A stretch of 57,071 nucleotides of DNA from Saprospiraceae bacterium (GTDB taxonomy: Bacteria; Bacteroidota; Bacteroidia; Chitinophagales; Saprospiraceae). Both the position numbers and the translations under genes were made by a program. The stretch lies in NCBI GenBank assembly GCA_020628855.1, contig JAHDEL010000010.1, positions 1-57,071 of the forward strand, written 5' to 3'. Shown here one piece after another: positions 9,061 through 16,693 of the stretch. Each line of letters starts with the position of its first letter. Position 1 is the first letter of the stretch. The notes under the pieces were generated by a model, which saw only the letters and a program-made list of their open reading frames with translations, ran no database searches and was not told the DNA's origin.

Positions 9061-10141
9061 ATGACTATCGAGCAGCTAAAAGATGCGAAAGTCAGGGTGG
9101 ACTCTATAGGGAGGTATCTTTGACGTCGATAAACGCAAGCACAGAATTGAAGACAATGAAAATCGAGCTGGCAATCCTGAGTTTTGGAATGATCCAGCAA
9201 AAGCTGAATCAATACTTCGTGAGCTAAAAGGTGATAAGAAAGCTGTAGAACTCTTTAATCAATTGAATACTTCAGTTGAAGATCTGGAAGTGCTTTATGA
9301 ATTTGCCAAACTTGGTGAAGCCTCTGAAGAAGAAGTTGCCAAGCATTACTCAAGTCTCATTGTATCCATAGAAGAATTAGAATTTAAAAACACTTTAGAT
9401 CAAGAAGAAGATGCCTTATCCTGCTTACTCGAAATCAATGCAGGTGCTGGAGGCACAGAAGCTTGTGATTGGGCAGAAATGCTTTACAGAATGTATGTTC
9501 TCTATGGAGAAAAGAATGGTTATGGTGTTTCGGAGGTGTCACGTAATCCTGGAGATGTTGCAGGAGTAAAATCTGTGACATTGGAAATCGATGGAGAATA
9601 TGCCTATGGTATGCTCAAAAGCGAGAATGGTATACATAGATTAGTCAGAGTAAGTCCATTTAATGCTCAAGGCAAACGAATGACATCATTTGCATCTGTT
9701 TTTGTGCATCCAGTTATTGATGATAGTATAGAGGTGGAAGTGAATCCTGCAGATCTAGATTGGGATACATTTAGAAGTAGTGGTGCAGGAGGGCAACATG
9801 TCAATAAGACAGAATCTGCAGTAAGAGTTCGACATTTACCTTCAGGTCTAGTTGTCGAATGCCAACAAGAACGATCTCAACATCTCAATAGAGAAAAGGC
9901 AATAAAAATGCTTAAAAGCCGACTTTATGAACTTGAATTAGAAAAGCAGAGAGCAGAAAAACAAAAAGTTGAAGCTGGCAAAATGAAGAATGAGTGGGGG
10001 AGTCAAATCAGATCTTATGTTCTTGATGATAGGAGAGTGAAAGATCACAGAACAAATCATGAAAATAGAAATACTGATGCTGTGCTTAATGGTGATTTAC
10101 AAGGCTTTATCAAAGCATTCTTGATGTGGGATGGTAAATAA
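9061..10141 (+). CDS. prfB: Peptide chain release factor 2 (programmed +1 frameshift)
   Basis: The gene is read in two frames. From the ATG at 9061, 20 codons lead to an in-frame TGA at 9121-9123. A +1 shift at CTT-T (9118-9121) resumes at GAC 9122 and runs to the TAA at 10139-10141, giving 359 residues. The shift site is the classical one: a Shine-Dalgarno-like GGGAGG, then TAT, CTT and TGA followed by C. RF2 senses its own shortage at this UGA, so low RF2 favours frameshifting. The main frame holds the UGA/UAA recognition motif SPF (VSPFNAQGKR), the catalytic GGQ loop (SSGAGGQHVNKTES) and a normal C-terminus. An annotation that starts at 9263 misses the first domain. Cytoplasmic translation factor; 3' end 9 bp from the convergent nuclease gene. 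Confidence 0.96.
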
Positions 10142-10150
10142 TCTCACACC

Positions 10151-11803
10151 TTAATAGACAATAATCTTATCAATAAGCCTCCAATTGTCGCCATCTAATA
10201 CTAAGAGTAGATACATTCCAGCATTCAGATCATGCATTTGTAGTGATTGATTATTAATTGACCCAGTGCTAATTAATTCCCCCTGTGAAGATACTAATCG
10301 ATAGTATTGTGAAAGTCTAGTATCCGTATTCTGAAGATTGAGTTGACCATCTGTTGGATTAGGGTAAGCTTCTATGGTCTTCTGAAACCCTAATTGGTCC
10401 TCAGTGTTGACACTATTCTTAAAAGAGAAGTCTGCAACAATGGGTAAGTGATCTGATGCTTCCGTAGTGTGGTCTCTGCTTAGTCCCAGTCCATTTAGAG
10501 TGTTGTTGTCAAGACCTAATGTGTTAAGGACGTAGGTGTTTTCCAGCTCTAAAGCAGAATCTGTGTAAAAGAAGAAATCCAACTTTCCAGGTACATAACT
10601 ACCAAAAGGATTATTCCAAGTATGGTTAGAAGCAATTCCAGTGTTATAAGGATTGGCATCAGTAATTGATGATCCATCTATATCTGGCATGAAGTCTTCT
10701 CCATAAGTGGAGTTGTATACGATATCACCTTCTAAGATTGAAGTAATATTCTGTGCTTCTCCTACAAAGTTGAAGTCACCTGTAATGATGTAAGGGAGAT
10801 CATCTGGATAATCAAAATCTATCTTGAATGATTCTGACTTATCTCTGATTACACTCATTAGATGATCTACTTCCTGTTGTCTTTGTAAATCATTGTCACA
10901 GCATGGAAAATGGACGTTAAAGATTGCAAGTGATTTGTTATTGGGTAATGCAAGTAAGGAGACTTCATTGCCTAATATCGTACTTGTAGCTATCACGTCA
11001 TATTTAGTAAATACCATCACATCAGAGAAAAATGTGATTGCCTCCCAACCATTTGGATTGGGTAATAGATTATCTAAGATTTGCTTCACATCACTTGCTG
11101 GGTGGTCATAAATTTCTTGAAAAGCTATAATATCAGGGTCAATTGCTCGAATAATATCTTCTTGTTGAGGCCCCGTAAAACTGTCAAATAATCCATCAAA
11201 TTGTACATTGTAAGATAAGATTCTAAAATCAGCCAATGCCGATTTCTCCAATTCGAATTCATCTACTTGGTGAGGATCTTGGACAACATCGTACTTGAAT
11301 GGCTCTGAAGCGAAGCCATTTGTTTCGGTCATGCAAATACCGATTGTTGCACCTATGTTAGGTATTTCTTCTAAAGCTATTGCAATTTCGAATTGCTGAC
11401 TTGTCACTGTTGGCATAGCCAATAAGTTGATGTCAGAATGGAAAATGATGTTGCCATCCAAAAAACCATAGCGCTCAGAGAAGTAGAAGGTCAGCTCAAC
11501 GCCTAAACCACACTCTGAAACTCCAGTATTTAGATTATCATCGGTATCAAAGTGAATGCCTAACTCTGAGTTATCCATAAGGTCAATTTCAGTATTAACT
11601 GTGAATTGACAGTACAGATATCTGTCATCATTAATGACTTTGATTTCTTTGATTCGATTAGTTTGACCAGACAGCGAGTTATCATAGAGTACTTCTACAT
11701 CTTCCCAATCTGAAAAGTCACCATCAATACGAATATTAGATTGCGCAAATACTATTTGCTGGCAAGCTATGAAGAAAATCAATAGGCCACACCTGTAATT
11801 CAT
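10151..11803 (-). CDS. Secreted endonuclease/exonuclease/phosphatase-family protein with T9SS sorting domain
   Basis: 550 residues: a signal peptide (ending near VFAQ, residue 21); an N-terminal domain of about 160 residues starting IRIDGDFSDWEDVEVLYD, which resembles carbohydrate-binding or DOMON-like modules; an EEP catalytic domain at about 193-460; and a T9SS type A sorting domain at about 475-550 (AYPNPTDGQLNL, then SQGELISTG and LNAGMYLLLV). EEP signature residues are present: SYNVQFDG, AFQEIYDH, TGDFNF and SDHLPIVADF. The enzyme should cleave phosphodiester or phosphomonoester bonds outside the cell or on its surface, for example extracellular DNA or phospholipid headgroups, a plausible phosphate-scavenging role. 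The substrate is not decided by sequence. Confidence 0.88.
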   Translation of the reverse strand: MNYRCGLLIFFIACQQIVFAQSNIRIDGDFSDWEDVEVLYDNSLSGQTNRIKEIKVINDDRYLYCQFTVNTEIDLMDNSELGIHFDTDDNLNTGVSECGLGVELTFYFSERYGFLDGNIIFHSDINLLAMPTVTSQQFEIAIALEEIPNIGATIGICMTETNGFASEPFKYDVVQDPHQVDEFELEKSALADFRILSYNVQFDGLFDSFTGPQQEDIIRAIDPDIIAFQEIYDHPASDVKQILDNLLPNPNGWEAITFFSDVMVFTKYDVIATSTILGNEVSLLALPNNKSLAIFNVHFPCCDNDLQRQQEVDHLMSVIRDKSESFKIDFDYPDDLPYIITGDFNFVGEAQNITSILEGDIVYNSTYGEDFMPDIDGSSITDANPYNTGIASNHTWNNPFGSYVPGKLDFFFYTDSALELENTYVLNTLGLDNNTLNGLGLSRDHTTEASDHLPIVADFSFKNSVNTEDQLGFQKTIEAYPNPTDGQLNLQNTDTRLSQYYRLVSSQGELISTGSINNQSLQMHDLNAGMYLLLVLDGDNWRLIDKIIVY

Positions 11804-11882
11804 ACTCTAAAAGTAAGGAATATTACTACCTCTAATTTTTGAAAGGATTGATTGTGTCGTTATTCTACCAATATGTACAGTC

Positions 11883-12473
11883 TTACTTAGGTTCAACCAT
11901 ACCTCCACTTACTTTTTCATCATTTTTATAGACATACTCCACAGTAATCTTTCCATCAGCATCATAATAAAGCATTTTACCGTTTTTCTTGCCATCTGCA
12001 TAATCTATTTCTTTATGCAGATTGCCATCTTGGTACTCTCTATATTTTCCATCAATTTTGCCAAGAGTATACGGTATCTCAGTTACTGCTCTCCCAAACT
12101 TGTATGTCGAAGAAAGACCATGGAGCGTATTATTTCCGTAGCTCTTTTTGCTGTCAATTTGGCCTCTTCTACTCATTTCTAAAGAAGGCCCAGACAAAGT
12201 TCCATTTATATAAGAGGTGAAAAGTTTGACACGTTCTCCATCTTCATGATACGTCGACCAAGTACCATTCTTCTGACCATTATAGAGGAAACCCTCTTCA
12301 ACTAAAGTGCCATCAGCAGTTTTCTTAGTAAGCTTTTCAATGCCACCTCCCAGATCAATTACTTCGTACCCAGCACTGTCAAATGCAGAACCACTTGAAG
12401 TACCAGAACTAGTGCAATTAGATAACGAAAAAGCGAAAAGTAATGCCAAAATCGGAATTGAAAAATTTCTCAT
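11883..12473 (-). CDS. YwqK-type MORN-repeat lipoprotein
   Basis: 196 residues with a lipoprotein signal peptide and lipobox LSNC at residues 16-19, then a Ser/Gly/Thr-rich linker. The rest is a run of degenerate MORN-2 repeats (units such as GFLYNGQKNGTWSTYHEDG, then GKIDGKYREYQDGNLH and GKKNGKMLYYDADGK), the pattern of the YwqK family. Members are often labelled antitoxin by transfer from Bacillus, but no partner toxin is present and the lipid anchor makes that unlikely here. Role unknown; anchored in the outer or inner membrane. A -7-like TATATTTG lies on the minus strand at 12521-12514, 40 nt upstream of the start. Confidence 0.75.
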   Translation of the reverse strand: MRNFSIPILALLFAFSLSNCTSSGTSSGSAFDSAGYEVIDLGGGIEKLTKKTADGTLVEEGFLYNGQKNGTWSTYHEDGERVKLFTSYINGTLSGPSLEMSRRGQIDSKKSYGNNTLHGLSSTYKFGRAVTEIPYTLGKIDGKYREYQDGNLHKEIDYADGKKNGKMLYYDADGKITVEYVYKNDEKVSGGMVEPK

Positions 12474-12544
12474 AATATTTAGTTTTATAGCTTAATAGAT
12501 GAAAAAGTCAAAGCAAATATATAACATTACATAAATACATATAT

Positions 12545-14140
12545 ATGACTAATAAGGAGGTTGCTAATCAATTTAAACTGTTGTCAGATTTAATGGAGCT
12601 AAGTGGGGAGAATCCATTTAAAATTAGATCTTATCAAAGCGCATATAGGGTAATCCGTGCCCAACCTCAGCCAGTCATTGAGCTTAAAGAAGATGAATTG
12701 TCTGCAATAAAAGGTATTGGGAAATCAGTCATCAGTAAAATAGAAGAATTAAAACTCCAAGGATATATCAATAATGTCCTCAAGTATCAAGACAAAGTTC
12801 CGGAGGGCATTGTTGAGCTTTTGAGTGTAAAAGGAATTGGTGTCAAGAAGATTAAGCAAGTCTGGGAAGAACTCGATGTGGCTTCTCCAGGCGAACTTCT
12901 CTATGCATGTAAAGAGAACAGACTCGTTGACCTTAGTGGTTTTGGCGCCAAAACACAAGAAAAGCTCATAGATCAACTAGAGTACTATATGGCTCACGCT
13001 GATAAGATTCTATTTGCAAAAGCAGATCAGATAGTAAAGCGCTTGTTGCCTCTTTTTCAAGCACATTCAGGATGCCATGAGATCATGTGTGTTGGGGAAA
13101 TGGCAAGACAAAATCAAATCATCTCATCAATAGAGTTAGGGATTGTTCTGCAGCAGGAATGTTCTTTGGCAGAAATATTGAAAAACTTAAAGCTCGACTC
13201 TCAGAATCATGAAGAGATTGTTTTTGAAGATTATACTATCACATTGAAGGTATTTGATAGTCTTTCTGCTTTAGACAAAAGTATAGTGCCGCCACCAGAT
13301 GATGATATATGGGCAGAGCATGACATCGATACAATACTTGCAATTCCAGCTCCTATGCGAGAGCTCCAAACTCTACATTACCTGAATAACAATCCTGATG
13401 CAATTGAGAAAACTATTCAGAATACTGACATTAAGGGTGCAGTACATAATCACACTACATATAGTGATGGTAGCCATAGTCTAGAAGATATGGTAGGTCA
13501 AGCGCAAGCTAATGGATATGAGTATTTGGTAATCTCAGATCACTCTCAGGCAGCATTTTATGCTAATGGTCTGAAACCTGATAGATTACTTGAACAAGGA
13601 GAAGCAATAGATGCGATCAATGCAACTAATGATACATTCAAAATCTTTAAATCTGTTGAATCCGATATTTTGAATGATGGTTCGTTAGATTATTCAAATG
13701 AGATATTGGACACCTTGGACTTGGTGATCGCTTCGATCCATTCTAATCTGAATATGGATGAATCAAAAGCGACTGCAAGATTAATCAAAGCAGTAGAAAA
13801 TCCTTATACCACCATTTTAGGTCACCCAACTGGAAGACTCTTACTTTCACGTAAAGGCTACCCAATAGATTATCGCAAAGTAATTGATGCATGTATTGCG
13901 AATGACGTTATCATTGAGCTCAATGCTAATCCTCAGCGCCTTGACATAGACTGGAAGTGGTTACATTACATCAGAGAGAAAGGAGGATTTATATCTATTA
14001 ATCCAGATGCCCACCATAAGGCACATTATACCTATATGGAATATGGTGTTAAGGTTGCTCAGAAGGCTGCCTTTCCTTCTAGTTTAGTACTGAATACTTT
14101 GCCACTTACTTTATTTGAAGAAAAGATTCGGCGGTCATAA
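12545..14140 (+). CDS. PolX-like protein: helix-hairpin-helix plus PHP phosphoesterase, polymerase site degenerate
   Basis: 531 residues. Residues 1-145 carry helix-hairpin-helix DNA-binding elements (AIKGIGKSVISKIEEL, LLSVKGIGVKKIKQVWEEL, LSGFGAKTQEKL). Residues about 160-250 take the place of the family-X polymerase palm, but the paired Asp of the usual GDID segment are replaced: VGEMARQNQIISSIELG reads Ser and Glu where two Asp are expected. Residues 297-531 are an intact PHP metal phosphoesterase: HNHTTYSDG, SDH, E372, IHSN, GHPTG and NPDAH are all present. The likely activity is therefore 3'-5' exonuclease or related phosphoesterase on DNA repair intermediates, without DNA synthesis. The start ATG at 12545 is the first in frame, and no operon partner lies close by. 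Confidence 0.82.
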   Translation: MTNKEVANQFKLLSDLMELSGENPFKIRSYQSAYRVIRAQPQPVIELKEDELSAIKGIGKSVISKIEELKLQGYINNVLKYQDKVPEGIVELLSVKGIGVKKIKQVWEELDVASPGELLYACKENRLVDLSGFGAKTQEKLIDQLEYYMAHADKILFAKADQIVKRLLPLFQAHSGCHEIMCVGEMARQNQIISSIELGIVLQQECSLAEILKNLKLDSQNHEEIVFEDYTITLKVFDSLSALDKSIVPPPDDDIWAEHDIDTILAIPAPMRELQTLHYLNNNPDAIEKTIQNTDIKGAVHNHTTYSDGSHSLEDMVGQAQANGYEYLVISDHSQAAFYANGLKPDRLLEQGEAIDAINATNDTFKIFKSVESDILNDGSLDYSNEILDTLDLVIASIHSNLNMDESKATARLIKAVENPYTTILGHPTGRLLLSRKGYPIDYRKVIDACIANDVIIELNANPQRLDIDWKWLHYIREKGGFISINPDAHHKAHYTYMEYGVKVAQKAAFPSSLVLNTLPLTLFEEKIRRS

Positions 14141-14268
14141 TTTATGCACTACATTCGCGTTTATTCATTTGTATTCATAGCGAAGCCTTCTCCAATCTAT
14201 TAAAAAAAATCAAATATTTAATCACTTAACAATCCGTTGTTAATCAGTTGTTAACAGACTCTTTAACA

Positions 14269-14299
14269 TTTGACATACCAATGGATGCACTTACTTTTG
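14269..14299 (+). promoter_or_regulatory. Consensus Bacteroidota promoter for the DUF1573 lipoprotein
   Basis: TTTG at 14269-14272, exactly 19 nt, then TACTTTTG at 14292-14299: both boxes of the TTTG/TAnnTTTG consensus match fully. The ATG is at 14338, leaving a leader of about 30 nt. This is the best promoter match in the window and suggests strong expression. The 128 bp upstream of it, back to 14141, show no gene. Confidence 0.75.
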
Positions 14300-14337
14300 A
14301 ATCGTTATTTAATCATTAATCTAATATTTCTATTCAC

Positions 14338-14880
14338 ATGAAAAATTTGAAATTACTTACAGTTTTTGCACTTTTTGCAATGGTTGCAATGATTGCTTGC
14401 AACTCTGATAGTGCTGCAAAAGCTGACGACACATCTGCAGTTCCAGCTGCGGCGACTACATCTAACACAACTACTCCTACACCAGCTAAGGCAAATGAGC
14501 CTGAGGTGCCTGCAGGACCTACTACTACAGTTACTTTCCCTGAAACAGAATTTGATTTCGGAGAAGTTATGGAAGGAGAGAAAGTAACACACGTGTACAA
14601 ATTTACAAACACAGGTAATGAGCCACTCATTATTAGTAATGCTAAAGGTAGCTGTGGATGTACTGTTCCTCAATGGCCAAAAGAGCCTATCGCTCCAGGT
14701 GCTGAAGGAGAAATCAAAGTTCAATTTGATTCTAAAGGAAAAGGAAAAGTTGGAGGTAATGCTCAATCAAAAAGAGTTACAATTACAGCGAATACTGACC
14801 CTGTAAACACTTACCTTACTATCAAAGGAACTGTAAACAAAGAAGAAGGTGCTGAAGCTGCTCCAGCTGCTGCTCAGTAA
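14338..14880 (+). CDS. DUF1573 domain lipoprotein
   Basis: 180 residues. Signal peptide with lipobox MIAC (residues 18-21), then an Ala/Thr/Pro-rich low-complexity linker of about 40 residues. The DUF1573 domain follows (about 62-165): FDFGEVMEGEKVTHVYKFTN, ISNAKGSCGCTVPQWP, and IKVQFDSKGKGKVGG, ending in an Ala-rich tail. The domain is an Ig-like fold (ASPM/SPD-2/Hydin relatives) very common in Bacteroidota; the GSCGC motif is its hallmark. Function unknown; the protein should sit in the periplasm or on the membrane by its lipid anchor. A consensus promoter and a strong terminator make it a single-gene unit. Confidence 0.88.
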   Translation: MKNLKLLTVFALFAMVAMIACNSDSAAKADDTSAVPAAATTSNTTTPTPAKANEPEVPAGPTTTVTFPETEFDFGEVMEGEKVTHVYKFTNTGNEPLIISNAKGSCGCTVPQWPKEPIAPGAEGEIKVQFDSKGKGKVGGNAQSKRVTITANTDPVNTYLTIKGTVNKEEGAEAAPAAAQ

Positions 14881-14904
14881 TTGACTTTTTTAAAAGAAAA
14901 AAAG

Positions 14905-14938
14905 AGTCTGGCACAACCTTTTGTGTCAGACTTTTTTT
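14905..14938 (+). terminator. Rho-independent terminator after the DUF1573 gene
   Basis: A 12-bp stem with one G-T pair (AGTCTGGCACAA against TTGTGTCAGACT) and a CCTT loop, followed by seven T (14932-14938). It lies 25 bp after the stop codon. Confidence 0.9.
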
Positions 14939-14952
14939 ATTTGATAGATTTG
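14920..14952 (+). promoter_or_regulatory. Possible promoter for the UbiA-type gene, overlapping the terminator
   Basis: TTTG at 14920-14923, in the loop and descending arm of the upstream terminator, then 21 nt, then TAGATTTG at 14945-14952, an exact TAnnTTTG. The ATG at 14961 is only 8 nt further, so the transcript would be leaderless or nearly so. The box match is good, but a -33 box inside the terminator may be a coincidence. Confidence 0.45.
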
Positions 14953-14960
14953 CATCCAAT

Positions 14961-15839
14961 ATGCTCAACAAATATTTATCTCTAGTCACCTTTAGTCATA
15001 CGATTTTTGCCTTACCATTTGCATTGATTGGATTTGCTTTGGGAGTGATGACCACTGATATTGAGTTTCAACCAAGAACTTTGATGCTAGTGGTACTTTG
15101 TATGGTATTTGCGAGAAGTGCTGCGATGGCCTTTAATCGTTATCTTGATCGGGATATTGACAGACTGAATATAAGAACTCAGAATCGAGAAATACCTGCT
15201 GGTGTCATTACTTCACGGCAAGGACTTGCTTTTGTAATTATCAATTGTTTTGCATTTATTCTTACAACTGCATTTATTAATCCACTGTGTTTTTGGCTAA
15301 GTCCTACTGCTTTATTGATTGTTTTAGGCTATAGCTACACTAAGCGATTCACAAGCTATTGCCACTTGGTATTAGGTTTAGGGCTGGCATTGGCACCTGT
15401 TGGAGCTTACATGGCAGTAACATCATCCATTGACTGGCCTATCATTTTATATGGTCTAGCTGTCTTTACTTGGGTAGCTGGTTTTGACATCATTTATGCA
15501 TTGCAGGATGATGCATTTGATAAAGAGCATGGATTACATTCTATACCTGTCAGATTCGGTAGAGTGTCTTCTTTGAAGATCTCTATCCTTATGCATGTCA
15601 TTACTATGCTCGCCTTAATCGTTGCTGGGTTTTTGATTTTTGAAGACCAATTTCATACTCGATATTTGCACATTATAGGGCTAGTAACTTTTATTGGTTT
15701 ACTTATTTATCAACATAGAATCATTAGTCCCCAAGATTTAACAAGAGTAAATCGAGCTTTTTTTACGTCTAATGGCATTGCAAGTTTAGCCTTTGGAGCC
15801 TGTGTTATTGCAGATTTGCTGATTGTAAATACGCTTTAA
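14961..15839 (+). CDS. UbiA-family polyprenyltransferase (menaquinone synthesis, MqnP/UbiA type)
   Basis: 292 residues with eight or nine hydrophobic segments. The first prenyl-diphosphate/Mg site is NRYLDRDID (NxxxDxxxD) at about residues 60-68, and the second Asp-rich site is in YALQDDAFDKEHGLHSIP. It should attach a polyprenyl chain to an aromatic acid in the inner membrane. In Bacteroidota this family member usually serves menaquinone synthesis by the futalosine route (MqnP) and is often labelled 4-hydroxybenzoate octaprenyltransferase; no other menaquinone gene is in the window to decide. The 3' end overlaps the convergent rdgB by 35 bp. Confidence 0.88.
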   Translation: MLNKYLSLVTFSHTIFALPFALIGFALGVMTTDIEFQPRTLMLVVLCMVFARSAAMAFNRYLDRDIDRLNIRTQNREIPAGVITSRQGLAFVIINCFAFILTTAFINPLCFWLSPTALLIVLGYSYTKRFTSYCHLVLGLGLALAPVGAYMAVTSSIDWPIILYGLAVFTWVAGFDIIYALQDDAFDKEHGLHSIPVRFGRVSSLKISILMHVITMLALIVAGFLIFEDQFHTRYLHIIGLVTFIGLLIYQHRIISPQDLTRVNRAFFTSNGIASLAFGACVIADLLIVNTL

Positions 15840-16392
15840 ATTGTAGGAAGGCTTTTGCTCTATGACTGACTTTGCGTTTGGTAGTATTACCTAAAGCTGC
15901 AACGGTTATATCATATCCAACAGGGATAAATAGTGGATCATATCCAAATCCTTCTTTTCCATCAAGATGTTCAGCAATTTTACCTTGCCAAACACCTTCA
16001 AAGAAGTGCACTTCTGCCTTATAGATAAAGCAGATTACTGTAATAAAACTTGCACTGCGATTGGTCTCATTTGAAAGATTATCAAGCAAAAGCGCATTAT
16101 TATCACTTGCATTTTTGTCTTCTCCAGCGTACCTCGCTGAGTAAATGCCAGGTGCTCCATTTAATGCATCGACTCTAAGACCACTGTCTTCTGCCAAAAC
16201 AATTGGATGACCTGCATCAAAAAGTGTTCGAGCCTTGATAAGCGCGTTTTGATGAAATGAGGAGCCATTTTCTACGATTTCACTAGTCCAGTTAATGTCC
16301 TTTAAAGTATGGAATACGACGTTTGAGTTGTCAAGCAGAGAATTTACCTCTTCTACTTTATGAGCATTAGATGTTGCAAAAACAATCACCAT
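15805..16392 (-). CDS. rdgB: RdgB/HAM1 non-canonical purine NTP pyrophosphatase
   Basis: 195 residues, standard length. It hydrolyses dITP, XTP and similar deaminated purine nucleotides to the monophosphate, keeping them out of DNA. Family motifs: the start VIVFATSNAHKVEE, LAEDSGLRVDALNGAPGIYSARYAG, and GFGYDPLFIP near the C-terminus. It begins 4 nt downstream of the xseB stop, so the two probably share a transcript. Its last 12 codons lie inside the 3' end of the convergent prenyltransferase gene. Confidence 0.95.
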   Translation of the reverse strand: MVIVFATSNAHKVEEVNSLLDNSNVVFHTLKDINWTSEIVENGSSFHQNALIKARTLFDAGHPIVLAEDSGLRVDALNGAPGIYSARYAGEDKNASDNNALLLDNLSNETNRSASFITVICFIYKAEVHFFEGVWQGKIAEHLDGKEGFGYDPLFIPVGYDITVAALGNTTKRKVSHRAKAFLQFKAYLQSANLQ

Positions 16393-16396
16393 TATT

Positions 16397-16591
16397 CTAT
16401 TCGTTTAGAGTCTTTTCAATGGTAGATTCTATTGTTCTCAGTTTTGTTTTGCAAGCTGATAATAGCTCAGAAGCTCGCTTTATCTGCGCTTCTAGTTTTT
16501 CGATTGATCCTTCTTCTTGAATACTTTCTAGAATGTTTTGAAGCTCGTCATACGCTTCATCAAAATTAAATGTCTTGCTTTGCTTTGCCAT
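16397..16591 (-). CDS. xseB: Exodeoxyribonuclease VII small subunit
   Basis: 64 residues from the ATG at 16591 (start MAKQSKTFNFDEAYDELQ); the upstream in-frame extension is not family-like. The small helical XseB pattern is clear: ELQNILESIQEEGSIEKLE, then IKRASELLSACKTKL. Several copies bind the large subunit XseA to form exonuclease VII, which degrades single-stranded DNA from both ends. In many Bacteroidota xseA and xseB are neighbours; here the large-subunit gene lies 3.5 kb away beyond a TonB receptor/DUF4249 pair on the other strand. It is upstream of rdgB in the same direction. Confidence 0.9.
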   Translation of the reverse strand: MAKQSKTFNFDEAYDELQNILESIQEEGSIEKLEAQIKRASELLSACKTKLRTIESTIEKTLNE

Positions 16592-16693
16592 AAATTTCAA
16601 ACTTGTCGCTAAAGTAGAACTCTTCGGTAGAATATTTATGAAGATTAGCAATATTAGCCAGTATCATGCGTAATGTATCTGTATAAAAACACT

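Noticed and set aside
9263-10141. Short RF2-like gene starting at 9263, or prfB as a frameshifted pseudogene
   Set aside because: The TGA at 9121 sits in a perfect programmed frameshift site and the +1 frame joins without a gap, so this is a normal prfB.
11883-12473. Antitoxin of a toxin-antitoxin pair (YwqK label)
   Set aside because: It is a lipoprotein, has no toxin partner, and the label comes from a distant homologue.
14353-14766. Minus-strand reading frame within the DUF1573 gene
   Set aside because: It is the complement of a well-supported lipoprotein gene and has a Cys/Phe/Ser-rich nonsense composition.
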